Shown here: positions 9,631-17,415 of the stretch, piece by piece
Position numbering within the stretch: position 1 is the first letter of the stretch
How the letters are laid out: every line of letters starts with the position of its first letter
Assembly (NCBI RefSeq): GCF_014695775.1
Contig: NZ_JACJOX010000057.1
Coordinates: 52,879 to 116,878, forward strand
Reading direction: 5' to 3'
From: Leptolyngbya sp. FACHB-60
Lineage (GTDB): Bacteria; Cyanobacteriota; Cyanobacteriia; Phormidesmidales; Phormidesmidaceae
DNA: 64,000 nucleotides
Program-made: the position numbers and the translations under genes
Notes under the pieces: model-generated
The model's database searches: none
What the model was told of the DNA's origin: nothing
The model's input: only the letters and a program-made list of their open reading frames with translations

Positions 9631-9669
9631 GGCAAGTGCCTGGGTTTGGTTAAACAGCGTCAAGACCAA

Positions 9670-9695
9670 GCAGCCCCGGGAGGAATAGGGGCTGC
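9670..9695 (-). other. hairpin just upstream of treH
   Basis: GCAGCCCC (9670-9677) and GGGGCTGC (9688-9695) are perfect 8-bp inverted arms around a 10-nt loop. In the minus-strand transcript the loop reads UAUUCCUCCC, which contains the anti-Shine-Dalgarno core CCUCC. It lies between the treY stop and treH, where a structure could alter translation of treH. Whether it functions is inference. Confidence 0.5.
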
Positions 9696-9731
9696 CGGGG
9701 CAGAGTCGTGGCGGAGACCGCCGCCGCTGGG

Positions 9732-12509
9732 CTACTCAGCTATCAAGATGGCTAGCGGAAACGTGGCCAACAGCTCCGACAACTTGGCATCCTCGGCGGC
9801 GGTAAAGGTATCGCCGGTAATCCAGTTCTTCCACTGAGAGGCGTTCCCCGGCAGGGCCAGGGTGGTATCGCCCCATACTTGGCCAATGGGATACTCTCCC
9901 GGCTCTGCAAGGCTGGTGAGGAAGCGGGGGGCGATCGCCACCACCCACTGATCGCCCCACTGACGGGCAAAGGCCAAAATGTGCTCTTCTGCGTCACCGC
10001 GCGCAAACAGCGGCTGGTAGTCGCCCTGCTCAAATAGATCGGGGTAGGCCTGCCGCACCGCCAGCCCGCAGTGGGTGACCCACAGCTTAATGCGTCCGTC
10101 TTGGCGATACTCCAGCAGGTTTTTTAGCAGGGCAGAGCGATCGCCCCATTGCTGCAATTCCTGGAGCCAGTGACGGCGCAGGTTGTAGTCGACGGGGCGG
10201 CGATTGTCGGGGTCAACCAGGCTAAAATCCCACAGTTCTTGGCCCTGGTAAACATCGGGCACCCCCGGTAGCGTCAGCTTGAGCACCACCTGGGAAAGCG
10301 AGTTGTAGATGCCGTATTCGGCAATGCGCTGCTGAAACTTGCGAAACTCTGGCAGAAAATTGTTCTTGTCGCCGGGGGTCAAAATGGCGCGGGCAAAGTC
10401 CACATAGCCGTCTTCGTAATCGGCGTCGGGGCGCAGCCAGGCGGTGTGCACCTTGGCTTCGCGCACGGCTTTGACCACGTAGTCGGCAACGCGATCGCTA
10501 AAGCTAGCCAGCTCGCTATCCTCAAACGGAAACGCCCCCACCAGGGTTTGGTAGAGAAAATATTCGTCGTTGGCGTCGGGCACCACCTGGTCGCGCACCA
10601 CCCTCTTGTGGCTGCCGTTGAGGCTGCGCCAGAGGTTGACTGCCGTCTCCCATTCACTGGGCATTTCAGACAGCACATTGAGCCGGGCGCGCACGTCTTC
10701 GCTGCGCTTGGTGTCGTGGGTTGAGCTGGCGTTCATGGCGTGGGGCCACTGCTGCTGTCGCTGGTGCTGCCGCTGGTGAAACTGCCGCATGGAAAGGCCA
10801 AAATGCCCTGGCGTGCCGCCCACCTCATTTAAACTAATAAAGCGGTTGTAGCCGTAGAACAGGGTGTCTTCTAGGCCTTTGGCCATCAGCGGGCCGGTAA
10901 ACTGCTGCAAGCGCATGACGAAGTGCAGCCACTGGGCCTTTTCTTCCTCGGGCAGCGAGCCTTCAAAGTTGAGCGATAGAAATCGTTCGATTAGATTTAG
11001 CTCGTTGATCAGTTGGGGAATGCGCTTGCGGGCGGCCTCAATGGCCTCCTGCACATAGGCCAGGTCGCGCTCAGAGATTTTCTCCTGGTTGACGTAGGTG
11101 CAATAGATCGGGAAGGCAATCAGCACCTCTTCGATGGCGGTGCGGAGGCCGTAGAGGGTGAGGTCGCGCCCGTAGCGATATTGCTGACAGACGCGCTTGA
11201 GAAACCGTGCCAGGTTGTTGATGTCGCCGACTAGGTTGGTCTCGGCAATCAGCCGCTTTTTGGCGGCCACTAGCTCTGGGTAGGGGGTGTTTTCGCCGGT
11301 TAGCTGTTGATAAATGTGGGTAAAGGCGTCTTGGTTGTCTTGCTGGCAAAAAACGCCGTTTAGCTGAATTAGCGAGTCGTAACCAGAGGTACCTTCAATC
11401 GGCCATTCAGGGGGCAGGGTTTCCTCATCTTCAAGGATTTTTTCGATAACGATGTAGGTGTCGCCTAGGCGCTGGCGCAGCCGCTCTAAATAGCGGGTGG
11501 GGTCGTAAAGCCCGTCGATGTGGTCAATTCTGACGCCGTTGAACTGGTCGTTTTTGACCAGCTTGCAAATCAGATCGTGGGTTTGCTCAAAGACCTCTTC
11601 GTTGTCGATTTTGAGGCAGATCAGCTCGTTGACGGTGAAGAAGCGGCGGTAGTTGAGTTCCTCGGCCCCCACTTTCCAAAAGGACAGGCGGTAAAACTGC
11701 TCTGAGAGGAGTTCGTCGAGGAGATCAAAGCTGCTGGGCTGGTCGGGGGTGCCGTTAAAGATCACCAGGTTTTGGTCGATGAATTCGCGGACGGCGTCGC
11801 TTTCCTGGTAGACATCCCACAGCAGGCCTTTGGCAAACTGGGCCTGGTCGCGATATTCACGGCCCTTGAGATCGACGATCGCATTTTTGACTAGGTAGAG
11901 AATGCCCGAGATCTTGACGAAGGTGCGATCGCTGGTGTCTAGCTGCTGCGCTAGCCGCCCCGACTGATAGCTCAAAAACCGCCCGTAGGACTCGATGCGT
12001 ACCGGAAACTGCAGACCGTAGTAGTTAACGCTCAGCCCAGTTTCGTCGTAGCTGAGCTGAATCTCGCCCCGCTCTAGGCAGCGATCGTAAAAATCCCCCA
12101 GCATGGGGGCCAAGACTCGACCGCCCAGTTCCTCTGGCCCTTCCCACTCAATGTCGAAGAAGTTGAAATATTCTGACTCGGGGCCATACTCCATGATGCT
12201 CATGAGGTACGGGTTTTGGCCGTCGTAGGCCATGTGGTTGGGCACAATGTCTTGCAGCCAGCCCAAACCGTGGTGGTGCACCGTATCAATCAGCGGCTGA
12301 AACCCCGCTTCGCCCCCCAGCTCGGGGTTGAGCTGGGTGGGGTCAACCACATCGTAGCCGTGGGTACTGCCCTTGCGCGCTTTGAAAATCGGCGAGGCGT
12401 AGATATCTGAAACCCCAAGGTTTTTGAGATACTCCACAATATCTTGGGCCGCAGCAAACCCAAACCCTGAGTTGAACTGAAGCCGGTAGGTCGCGATAGG
12501 GATACGCAT
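9732..12509 (-). CDS. treY: maltooligosyl trehalose synthase
   Basis: Intramolecular transglycosylase (GH13) that turns the reducing-end alpha-1,4 link of a maltooligosaccharide or glycogen chain into an alpha,alpha-1,1 link. The 925-aa protein starts with the diagnostic PIATYRLQFNSGFGF, then SHGYDVVDP-type (here THGYDVVDP) and DIVPNHMA. Catalytic regions are GVRIDHIDGL near residue 330 (nucleophile Asp), VIEKILEDEE near 357 (Glu) and STHDTKRSEDVRARL near 595. Length is normal. It lies downstream of treZ, separated by 121 nt that contain a perfect hairpin, and upstream of treH, forming one pathway unit. Confidence 0.95.
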   Translation of the reverse strand: MRIPIATYRLQFNSGFGFAAAQDIVEYLKNLGVSDIYASPIFKARKGSTHGYDVVDPTQLNPELGGEAGFQPLIDTVHHHGLGWLQDIVPNHMAYDGQNPYLMSIMEYGPESEYFNFFDIEWEGPEELGGRVLAPMLGDFYDRCLERGEIQLSYDETGLSVNYYGLQFPVRIESYGRFLSYQSGRLAQQLDTSDRTFVKISGILYLVKNAIVDLKGREYRDQAQFAKGLLWDVYQESDAVREFIDQNLVIFNGTPDQPSSFDLLDELLSEQFYRLSFWKVGAEELNYRRFFTVNELICLKIDNEEVFEQTHDLICKLVKNDQFNGVRIDHIDGLYDPTRYLERLRQRLGDTYIVIEKILEDEETLPPEWPIEGTSGYDSLIQLNGVFCQQDNQDAFTHIYQQLTGENTPYPELVAAKKRLIAETNLVGDINNLARFLKRVCQQYRYGRDLTLYGLRTAIEEVLIAFPIYCTYVNQEKISERDLAYVQEAIEAARKRIPQLINELNLIERFLSLNFEGSLPEEEKAQWLHFVMRLQQFTGPLMAKGLEDTLFYGYNRFISLNEVGGTPGHFGLSMRQFHQRQHQRQQQWPHAMNASSTHDTKRSEDVRARLNVLSEMPSEWETAVNLWRSLNGSHKRVVRDQVVPDANDEYFLYQTLVGAFPFEDSELASFSDRVADYVVKAVREAKVHTAWLRPDADYEDGYVDFARAILTPGDKNNFLPEFRKFQQRIAEYGIYNSLSQVVLKLTLPGVPDVYQGQELWDFSLVDPDNRRPVDYNLRRHWLQELQQWGDRSALLKNLLEYRQDGRIKLWVTHCGLAVRQAYPDLFEQGDYQPLFARGDAEEHILAFARQWGDQWVVAIAPRFLTSLAEPGEYPIGQVWGDTTLALPGNASQWKNWITGDTFTAAEDAKLSELLATFPLAILIAE

Positions 12510-12580
12510 AGCGAACTCAGAAAAGATGAAGGATTAAATAACCTGTGTCCGGCTGGAATTGCCGTTGGGATAACCCATAG

Positions 12581-12620
12581 CTCTCTAAACGCCCTGGTTA
12601 ATACCAGGGCGTTTAGAGAG
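12581..12620 (-). repeat. perfect 18-bp inverted repeat between treZ and treY
   Basis: CTCTCTAAACGCCCTGGT (12581-12598), a TAAT loop, then its exact complement (12603-12620). It lies 10 bases after the treZ stop. There is no T-run on the downstream (minus-strand) side, so it is not a standard intrinsic terminator. It could be a processing or stabilising stem that sets the ratio of treZ to treY mRNA, or a weak terminator. Confidence 0.8.
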
Positions 12621-12630
12621 ACAACCATTC

Positions 12631-14466
12631 TTACGTCGTTGTATAGAGGGTAAACCCAAGGGGGGGCAGTTCTAGGGACTGGGCCTCAGTAATTTTTTCG
12701 GGGAGGGATGATCCTGGGCCGGCCCACTCGGCGGCGGCGGAGTCAAAGGTCACCACCCAGGGCTGTTGGGGCGACGCCAGGTCGATGACGCTGACGTTTT
12801 GGTTGAAGTTCATCAGGCACATCAGCTGCCCATCGGCGATCGCTCGGCGATAGACAATCACCTTGGTGTCTTCGTCGCTGCTAATCTCCATGTCCTTAGA
12901 ATAGGACGGCGCATTGAGCTGGAGCTGTCGCCGCAGCTCCAGCAGGCGTTGGTAGTAGTTCAACAGCGTTTTGTGCTTGCCTTCGCCGCGCAGATGCCAG
13001 TTCAATTTTGACGCTTCGTAGGTGGCCACCTCGTGGGCGGGGGCGGGTTCACCAAAGCCGTGGGCTTCTTTGAATTCGCGCTTGCGCCCTTCGAAAACGG
13101 CCTTAATTAGATCAGGATCACTGTGGTCAATGAAATAGTTAAAGGGGGCTTCCTCACCATATTCTTCGCCCATAAAAATCAGGGGAATGTAGGGCGAGGT
13201 CAGCAGCACCCCTGCCGTCAGCTTGAGGGCATCAAAGGGCACCAGCTTAGTAAGGCGATCGCAGCCTTTGGCATTGCCAATTTGGTCGTGGTTTTGGGCA
13301 CAAACAATGAATTGATCGGAGGGCAAATTGGTGGCTGAATTGCCGTGTCGTCGATGCCGAAAAGGCGAATAGGTGCCGCTATAGACAAAGCGATCGCGGA
13401 TTGCCGTCGCTAGGGCCTCGCAGGTGCCAAAATCTTGGTAATAGCCGTAGCGTTCGCCGGTAATTAGCGTGTGCAGCGCGTGGTGAAAATCGTCGCTCCA
13501 CTGGGCGCGCAGGGCATGGCCCCCCTGCTCAGCGGGGCGAATAACGCGGGTGTCGTTGAGGTCGCTTTCAGCGGTGACATACAGCGGCTTGCCCACTTGC
13601 TCAGACAGCTCCGCCACGGCCTCGGCCATCTCGGCCAGCAGGTGCTTGGCGCTAAAGTCGTAGATGGCGTGAATGGCATCGAGCCGCAGCCCGTCAATGT
13701 GAAACTCGCCCAGCCAGTAGAGCGCATTTTGAATGCAGTAGTGCCGCACCCCGTCAGACCAGGTGTCGTCAAAGTTGATCGCATTGCCCCAGGGCGTGGT
13801 GTATTTATCGGTGGTGTAGGGACCGTAACTGCCGGTGTAGTTGCCCTCTGGCCCCAAGTGGTTGTAGACCACGTCGAGGATTACTGCCAGCCCTTCGCGG
13901 TGGCAGGCATCGACCAGGCGCTTGAGCCCGTTGGGGCCACCGTAAGAGTTTTGGGTGGCGTAGGGAAACACGCCGTCGTAGCCCCAGTTGCGCTCGCCGG
14001 GGAACTGCGACACTGGCAAAATTTCGACGGCGGTGATGCCCAAAGCTTTGAGGTCAGCTAGCTGGGCGATCGCTGAGTCAAAGGTGCCTTCGGCGGTAAA
14101 GGTGCCGACATGCAGTTCGTAGATAACGTAGTCTGACCAGGGAATATTTTTCCAGGCCTCGTCGCCCCATTTGTAAGTAGTGAGGTCGACCACCGCTGAG
14201 GGGCCATGCACCCCTTCTGGCTGATAAAACGAAGCCGGGTCGGGCCGCACATCGGCCTCGTTTATGCAGTATTGATACTGTGTGCCTTCGGCTACATCAT
14301 CAACCCAAATTGTCCAATAGCCTTCCTCACTTTTCTGCATAGGAAAAGAGGCTTTTTTAGGCGAGAGAAGCCGCAGCTCGACGGAGTCTAGCTCAGGCCC
14401 CCAAAGTGTAAAATGGCACTGTCCATTGTCTTGGAGAATGGCTCCAACTTTGAGGTCTGATCTCAT
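12631..14466 (-). CDS. treZ: malto-oligosyltrehalose trehalohydrolase
   Basis: Releases free trehalose from the chain end made by TreY. The 611-aa protein has an N-terminal beta-sandwich (about 1-100, FTLWGPELDSVELRLL), then the GH13 barrel: YELHVGTFTAEGTF near 116, DVVYNHLGPEGNY near 195, GLRLDAIHAI near 262 with the nucleophile Asp, TAESDLND near 297 with the acid Glu, and CAQNHDQIGN near 390. The QNHDQIGN form and the E-G-N-Y loop separate it from glycogen branching enzyme. First gene of the treZYH cluster; it is divergent from the RluA gene, so its promoter should lie in 14467-14634. Confidence 0.95.
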   Translation of the reverse strand: MRSDLKVGAILQDNGQCHFTLWGPELDSVELRLLSPKKASFPMQKSEEGYWTIWVDDVAEGTQYQYCINEADVRPDPASFYQPEGVHGPSAVVDLTTYKWGDEAWKNIPWSDYVIYELHVGTFTAEGTFDSAIAQLADLKALGITAVEILPVSQFPGERNWGYDGVFPYATQNSYGGPNGLKRLVDACHREGLAVILDVVYNHLGPEGNYTGSYGPYTTDKYTTPWGNAINFDDTWSDGVRHYCIQNALYWLGEFHIDGLRLDAIHAIYDFSAKHLLAEMAEAVAELSEQVGKPLYVTAESDLNDTRVIRPAEQGGHALRAQWSDDFHHALHTLITGERYGYYQDFGTCEALATAIRDRFVYSGTYSPFRHRRHGNSATNLPSDQFIVCAQNHDQIGNAKGCDRLTKLVPFDALKLTAGVLLTSPYIPLIFMGEEYGEEAPFNYFIDHSDPDLIKAVFEGRKREFKEAHGFGEPAPAHEVATYEASKLNWHLRGEGKHKTLLNYYQRLLELRRQLQLNAPSYSKDMEISSDEDTKVIVYRRAIADGQLMCLMNFNQNVSVIDLASPQQPWVVTFDSAAAEWAGPGSSLPEKITEAQSLELPPLGFTLYTTT

Positions 14467-14634
14467 GGGGAATTATCTTTGGTTAGGCGAAGGTAGAGGG
14501 TAATGCCTAAGCGAAGCATCACGCTCCGTTACTTTATCAGCGCCAAACTGATCCCCAATCTCCTCTTAGATAGATCTTGATCTTTACTTAGACAGAAATC
14601 ATGGTGTTAACCGAAAGTCCTGCAGTCGGAAGTA

Positions 14635-16389
14635 TTGGAACCTTTTCTGACCGTGCCTGACCTACTCTTTCATGCTCTTGACGCCTTTTTAGGCCAGGTG
14701 CCGCTGGCTGACCCAGGGGCGGCTGACTACTATTACCAGGGCTACTGCCCCCGCTCTGGGCAGCATTACCGGTTGCCCCGCACGGTGCTAGCTCGGGTGA
14801 TCGCCCAGGCACTCATGGCCCAGCTTGGCGACGCCCACGCAACCGAGGGCAAGATGTTTGGGGTGCTGGTGGTGCAATCGCCAGACGGGGAGATTGGGGT
14901 ACTTAAGGCGTTTTCGGGGCTGTGGCAGGGGCAAGCGCGGGTGCCCAACTGGGTGCCGCCAATACCGGGAAGGCATGAGGTAACGCTGCAAGAGGCCCGC
15001 ACCCTCAATGCGCTGGAGGTGATTAAAGACCGCCTGCTGGTGTTGCAGCAGTTGCCTGAGCGGAAGACCTACGCTCGGTTGCAGGAAAAGCAGGCTTGCG
15101 ATCGCACCTTACTCAACCAGCGGCACCGCGATCGCAAACAGACCCGCGACCTTCAGCGCCAAACCTTGGTTAGCACCCTCACCGGAGATGCACTTGCGGA
15201 CGCTCTAGCGGTCTTGGAGCAGGAGAGCCGGGGTGATAAGGCTGAGCTACGACAGTTTAAACAGCGGTGGGGCGATTGCCTCGCCGATCCAGAAGCCACC
15301 GTCCAATCTGCCGACGCCGAAGTTGCCGCTCTTAGGCAACAGCGCCGCGCTCTATCCCGCCAGCTCCAAGCTGAGATGCACGCTGCCTATACGCTCACTA
15401 ACTTTGCAGGCGAATCCCTTGCCATTGAGAATTTAGCGGGGCAGGGCAATCTGCCTACGGGTACCGGCGACTGTTGTGCCCCCAAGCTGCTGCACGCGGC
15501 GGCTCAGCATGGCCTGGTGCCCCTGGCTATGGCCGAGTTTTGGTGGGGATCGGCTCAGGGCGACAAGCAGCCCGGCGAATTTTATGAGGCCTGCACCGAT
15601 CGCTGCCAGCCAATTATGGGGTTTTTGTTGTCAGGATTGTCGGCCCAGGTTTTGCAGATGGCAGACATCCCCGTAGGGGCGCAGCATGCTGCGCCCCTAC
15701 AACCCCCGCAAACGGGGAGCATTCAACCAGGGTTTGAGATTACTGTTCTATATCAAGACTCGTGGCTGATCGCGGTGGATAAACCGGCGGGGCTGCTGTC
15801 AGTGCCGGGGCGCTACAGCGATCGCCAAGACAGCGTGCTCACCCGCCTGCGATTGGCCCTGCCCAAGGGATCGTTTCTGCAACCTGTGCATCGGCTCGAC
15901 CAAGACACCTCTGGGGTGCTGGTGCTGGCACTCGATGCCGAAACTCACCGCCAGCTCGGCCAGCAGTTTGAGCAGCGCCAGGTGCAGAAGACCTACCAGG
16001 CGATCGTGGTGGGGGATGTTGGTGGATCATCGGGGATCATTGACCTGCCGCTCTGGGGCGACCCGACGCAGCGGCCCCGGCAACAGGTGAATTGGCAGCA
16101 CGGCAAACCCAGCCAAACCAAGTTTGAGGTGCTGGGCCGTGAGGGAGCGCTAACGCGAATCGCCTTTTACCCGCTGACGGGGCGCACTCACCAGTTGCGG
16201 GTGCATGCGGCCCATCCCCAGGGGTTGGATGCGCCGATTTGGGGCGATCGCCTCTATGGTCAGAGTGAACCGGGGCAGCGGCTGCACCTGCACGCTCAAT
16301 CGCTGCAATTTGTTCATCCTCATAAGAAGGATGCGATTCCCCTTGGGATCGCTTCGCGAATCGCCCTAGACTCTGCTGTGCCGTTTTAG
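14635..16389 (+). CDS. RluA-family pseudouridine synthase with long N-terminal extension
   Basis: The last ~220 residues form an RNA pseudouridine synthase: VDKPAGLLSVPGR near 381, the catalytic HRLDQDTSGV with Asp near 422, and the GRTHQLRVHAAH motif near 520. The N-terminal 350 residues hold a unique module with a CPxxGxxxRLPR-type stretch and a charged, probably coiled-coil section at about 145-260, as in long cyanobacterial and proteobacterial RluA relatives. The exact uridine target is unknown. The start is uncertain: TTG 14635 or GTG 14653; an in-frame stop at 14608 bounds it. A 28-bp palindrome sits in frame at 15673-15700, in the linker before the catalytic domain. Confidence 0.85.
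   Translation: MEPFLTVPDLLFHALDAFLGQVPLADPGAADYYYQGYCPRSGQHYRLPRTVLARVIAQALMAQLGDAHATEGKMFGVLVVQSPDGEIGVLKAFSGLWQGQARVPNWVPPIPGRHEVTLQEARTLNALEVIKDRLLVLQQLPERKTYARLQEKQACDRTLLNQRHRDRKQTRDLQRQTLVSTLTGDALADALAVLEQESRGDKAELRQFKQRWGDCLADPEATVQSADAEVAALRQQRRALSRQLQAEMHAAYTLTNFAGESLAIENLAGQGNLPTGTGDCCAPKLLHAAAQHGLVPLAMAEFWWGSAQGDKQPGEFYEACTDRCQPIMGFLLSGLSAQVLQMADIPVGAQHAAPLQPPQTGSIQPGFEITVLYQDSWLIAVDKPAGLLSVPGRYSDRQDSVLTRLRLALPKGSFLQPVHRLDQDTSGVLVLALDAETHRQLGQQFEQRQVQKTYQAIVVGDVGGSSGIIDLPLWGDPTQRPRQQVNWQHGKPSQTKFEVLGREGALTRIAFYPLTGRTHQLRVHAAHPQGLDAPIWGDRLYGQSEPGQRLHLHAQSLQFVHPHKKDAIPLGIASRIALDSAVPF
15673..15700. repeat. 28-bp perfect palindrome inside the RluA gene
   Basis: The half-site GTAGGGGCGCAGCA is followed immediately by its exact reverse complement. 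The two halves together are read in frame as VGAQHAAPL, between the N-terminal module and the catalytic domain. Related GTAGGGGC palindromes lie in the intergenic region 20909-20990, so this is a copy of a dispersed element that has entered a coding sequence. Confidence 0.85.
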
Positions 16390-16390
16390 C

Positions 16391-16672
16391 TTAGGTGGTG
16401 GGGCGGTCGCGTTGGCTGTAGCGCAACACATCGCCAGCATCGGGGCGAATGATCAGGCCGTTTTCGGGAATGTCGATCGCATGGCTCCAGCTGACGCGCT
16501 CCAGGTAGCCGAGCAGGTGCAGGCGATCGATGGCGTGCTGGGTGTCGTCGGGGGAGCCGACTAGGTAGTGCCGCAGGCGGCGGTGCGGCACCACAGCTAT
16601 AGGAATTGTATGCAGCGGAGTCTGTGCCGCCATACACAGGTAGGGCGGCAAAAAAGATTGAGTTTGCAGCAT
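16391..16672 (-). CDS. small conserved hypothetical protein
   Basis: 93 aa, convergent with the RluA gene and ending one base from its stop. The C-terminal part (AIDRLHLLGYLERVSWSHAI, then IPENGLIIRPDAGDVLRY) has a composed, soluble look that I associate with a small cyanobacterial family of unknown function. The start is uncertain: ATG 16672 gives a hydrophobic first 20 residues, ATG 16633 is an alternative. No function is proposed. Confidence 0.6.
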   Translation of the reverse strand: MLQTQSFLPPYLCMAAQTPLHTIPIAVVPHRRLRHYLVGSPDDTQHAIDRLHLLGYLERVSWSHAIDIPENGLIIRPDAGDVLRYSQRDRPTT

Positions 16673-16701
16673 TTAGAAAGTCCTCAACAGCAGAACGAAG
16701 C

Positions 16702-16724
16702 GTAGGGTGGGCACTGCCCACTAC
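16702..16724. repeat. GTAGGGTGGGCACTGCCCAC-type palindromic repeat
   Basis: An imperfect palindrome built from GTAGGGTGGGCACTGCCCAC plus TAC. Copies or variants occur at 36808-36826 and 63796-63816, and a relative at 19945-19969, so it is a dispersed repeat of this genome. Confidence 0.7.
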
Positions 16725-16876
16725 CTAGGGTCAAAGCCTTTTAGCAGATCGCGTGGGCAGCAAAAACTAGCCCCCGCGATCGCAGATGGCAAAAGAACAT
16801 GATGGGTAACGGTAGAATGGGGCACGACAGCAGGAACGTCCCTATAGGTAGGGCTGGTGCTGCCATCGACTTACAT

Positions 16877-16919
16877 ACGCCATTATGACGTGCCAATCAT
16901 CAATACGTCAATATGGCGT
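16877..16919. promoter_or_regulatory. inverted repeat, operator candidate of the HTH gene
   Basis: ACGCCATTATGACGT (16877-16891) and ACGTCAATATGGCGT (16905-16919) match as inverted arms at 13 of 15 positions, separated by 13 bases. The second arm ends 14 bases before the ATG of the HTH gene at 16934. Size and position suit a dimeric repressor site, so autoregulation is likely; this is inference from placement. Confidence 0.55.
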
Positions 16920-16933
16920 GTCATCTGTGTTAA

Positions 16934-17188
16934 ATGAAAAAAGATCGGCGTCCCCAGGAAAGTGATTCCCCTATTGAAGAACTTAGGATTCAGCGGACGA
17001 ATTTGTCCCAAGCTGAATTCGCTGTTCACTGTGGGATTCCGCTGCGGACGTATCAACGATGGATTGCCGGGGCAACTGAGGCAAAGTTAACGCCCCAGCA
17101 GTGGAAAGCGTTGATGAGTGTTTTGAACGTTCAATCGGTCGATGAAATCCCCAACGATTTTGCTGGTAGTGAAGGGGTGCCTTTGTAG
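16934..17188 (+). CDS. short HTH DNA-binding protein
   Basis: 84 aa with a helix-turn-helix: LRIQRTNLSQAEFAVHCGIP followed by LRTYQRWIAGATEAKLTP. The S-Q-x-x-F-A ... G-I-P-x-R-T-Y-Q-R-W pattern is that of XRE-like or MerR-like small regulators. ATG 16934 follows an inverted repeat that may be its operator. The C-terminus (VDEIPNDF) is repeated in a broken copy 200 bp downstream. It heads the accessory island containing the 21-bp array and the dead NB-ARC gene. Target genes are unknown. Confidence 0.7.
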   Translation: MKKDRRPQESDSPIEELRIQRTNLSQAEFAVHCGIPLRTYQRWIAGATEAKLTPQQWKALMSVLNVQSVDEIPNDFAGSEGVPL

Positions 17189-17252
17189 CCTGGGCAAAGC
17201 GGCTCTTTCAAGGTGGCTGTTTGAGGCGGGGTTGGATGGTGGGCGGTGCCCT

Positions 17253-17375
17253 TACCAACGCTGGATTGCGGGCAAGACCGAAGCGAAGTTGAGCCTTGCC
17301 CAGCTCAAAGCGCTCAGCCGCGAACTGGGACTTGAGCGAATAGAAGATATTCCCGACGATTTTTCGGCTAGGTAG
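17253..17375 (+). pseudogene. truncated second copy of the HTH gene
   Basis: Residues YQRWIAGKTEAKLS...LERIEDIPDDF match the second half of the HTH protein encoded at 17051-17170 (YQRWIAGATEAKLT...VDEIPNDF). The first helix of the HTH is missing and replaced by unrelated sequence, and there is no convincing start. It looks like the remainder of a tandem duplication in which the copies have since diverged. Confidence 0.65.
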
Positions 17376-17415
17376 GGACGATCGCCGCTACTTTTGGCCT
17401 GTTTCAACAAAAAGA

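Noticed and set aside
16386..16721. 111-codon frame on the minus strand over the small hypothetical gene
   Set aside because: Its first residues are read from the dispersed repeat at 16702 and the rest is Pro/Arg-rich; the other frame (16391-16672) has normal protein composition.
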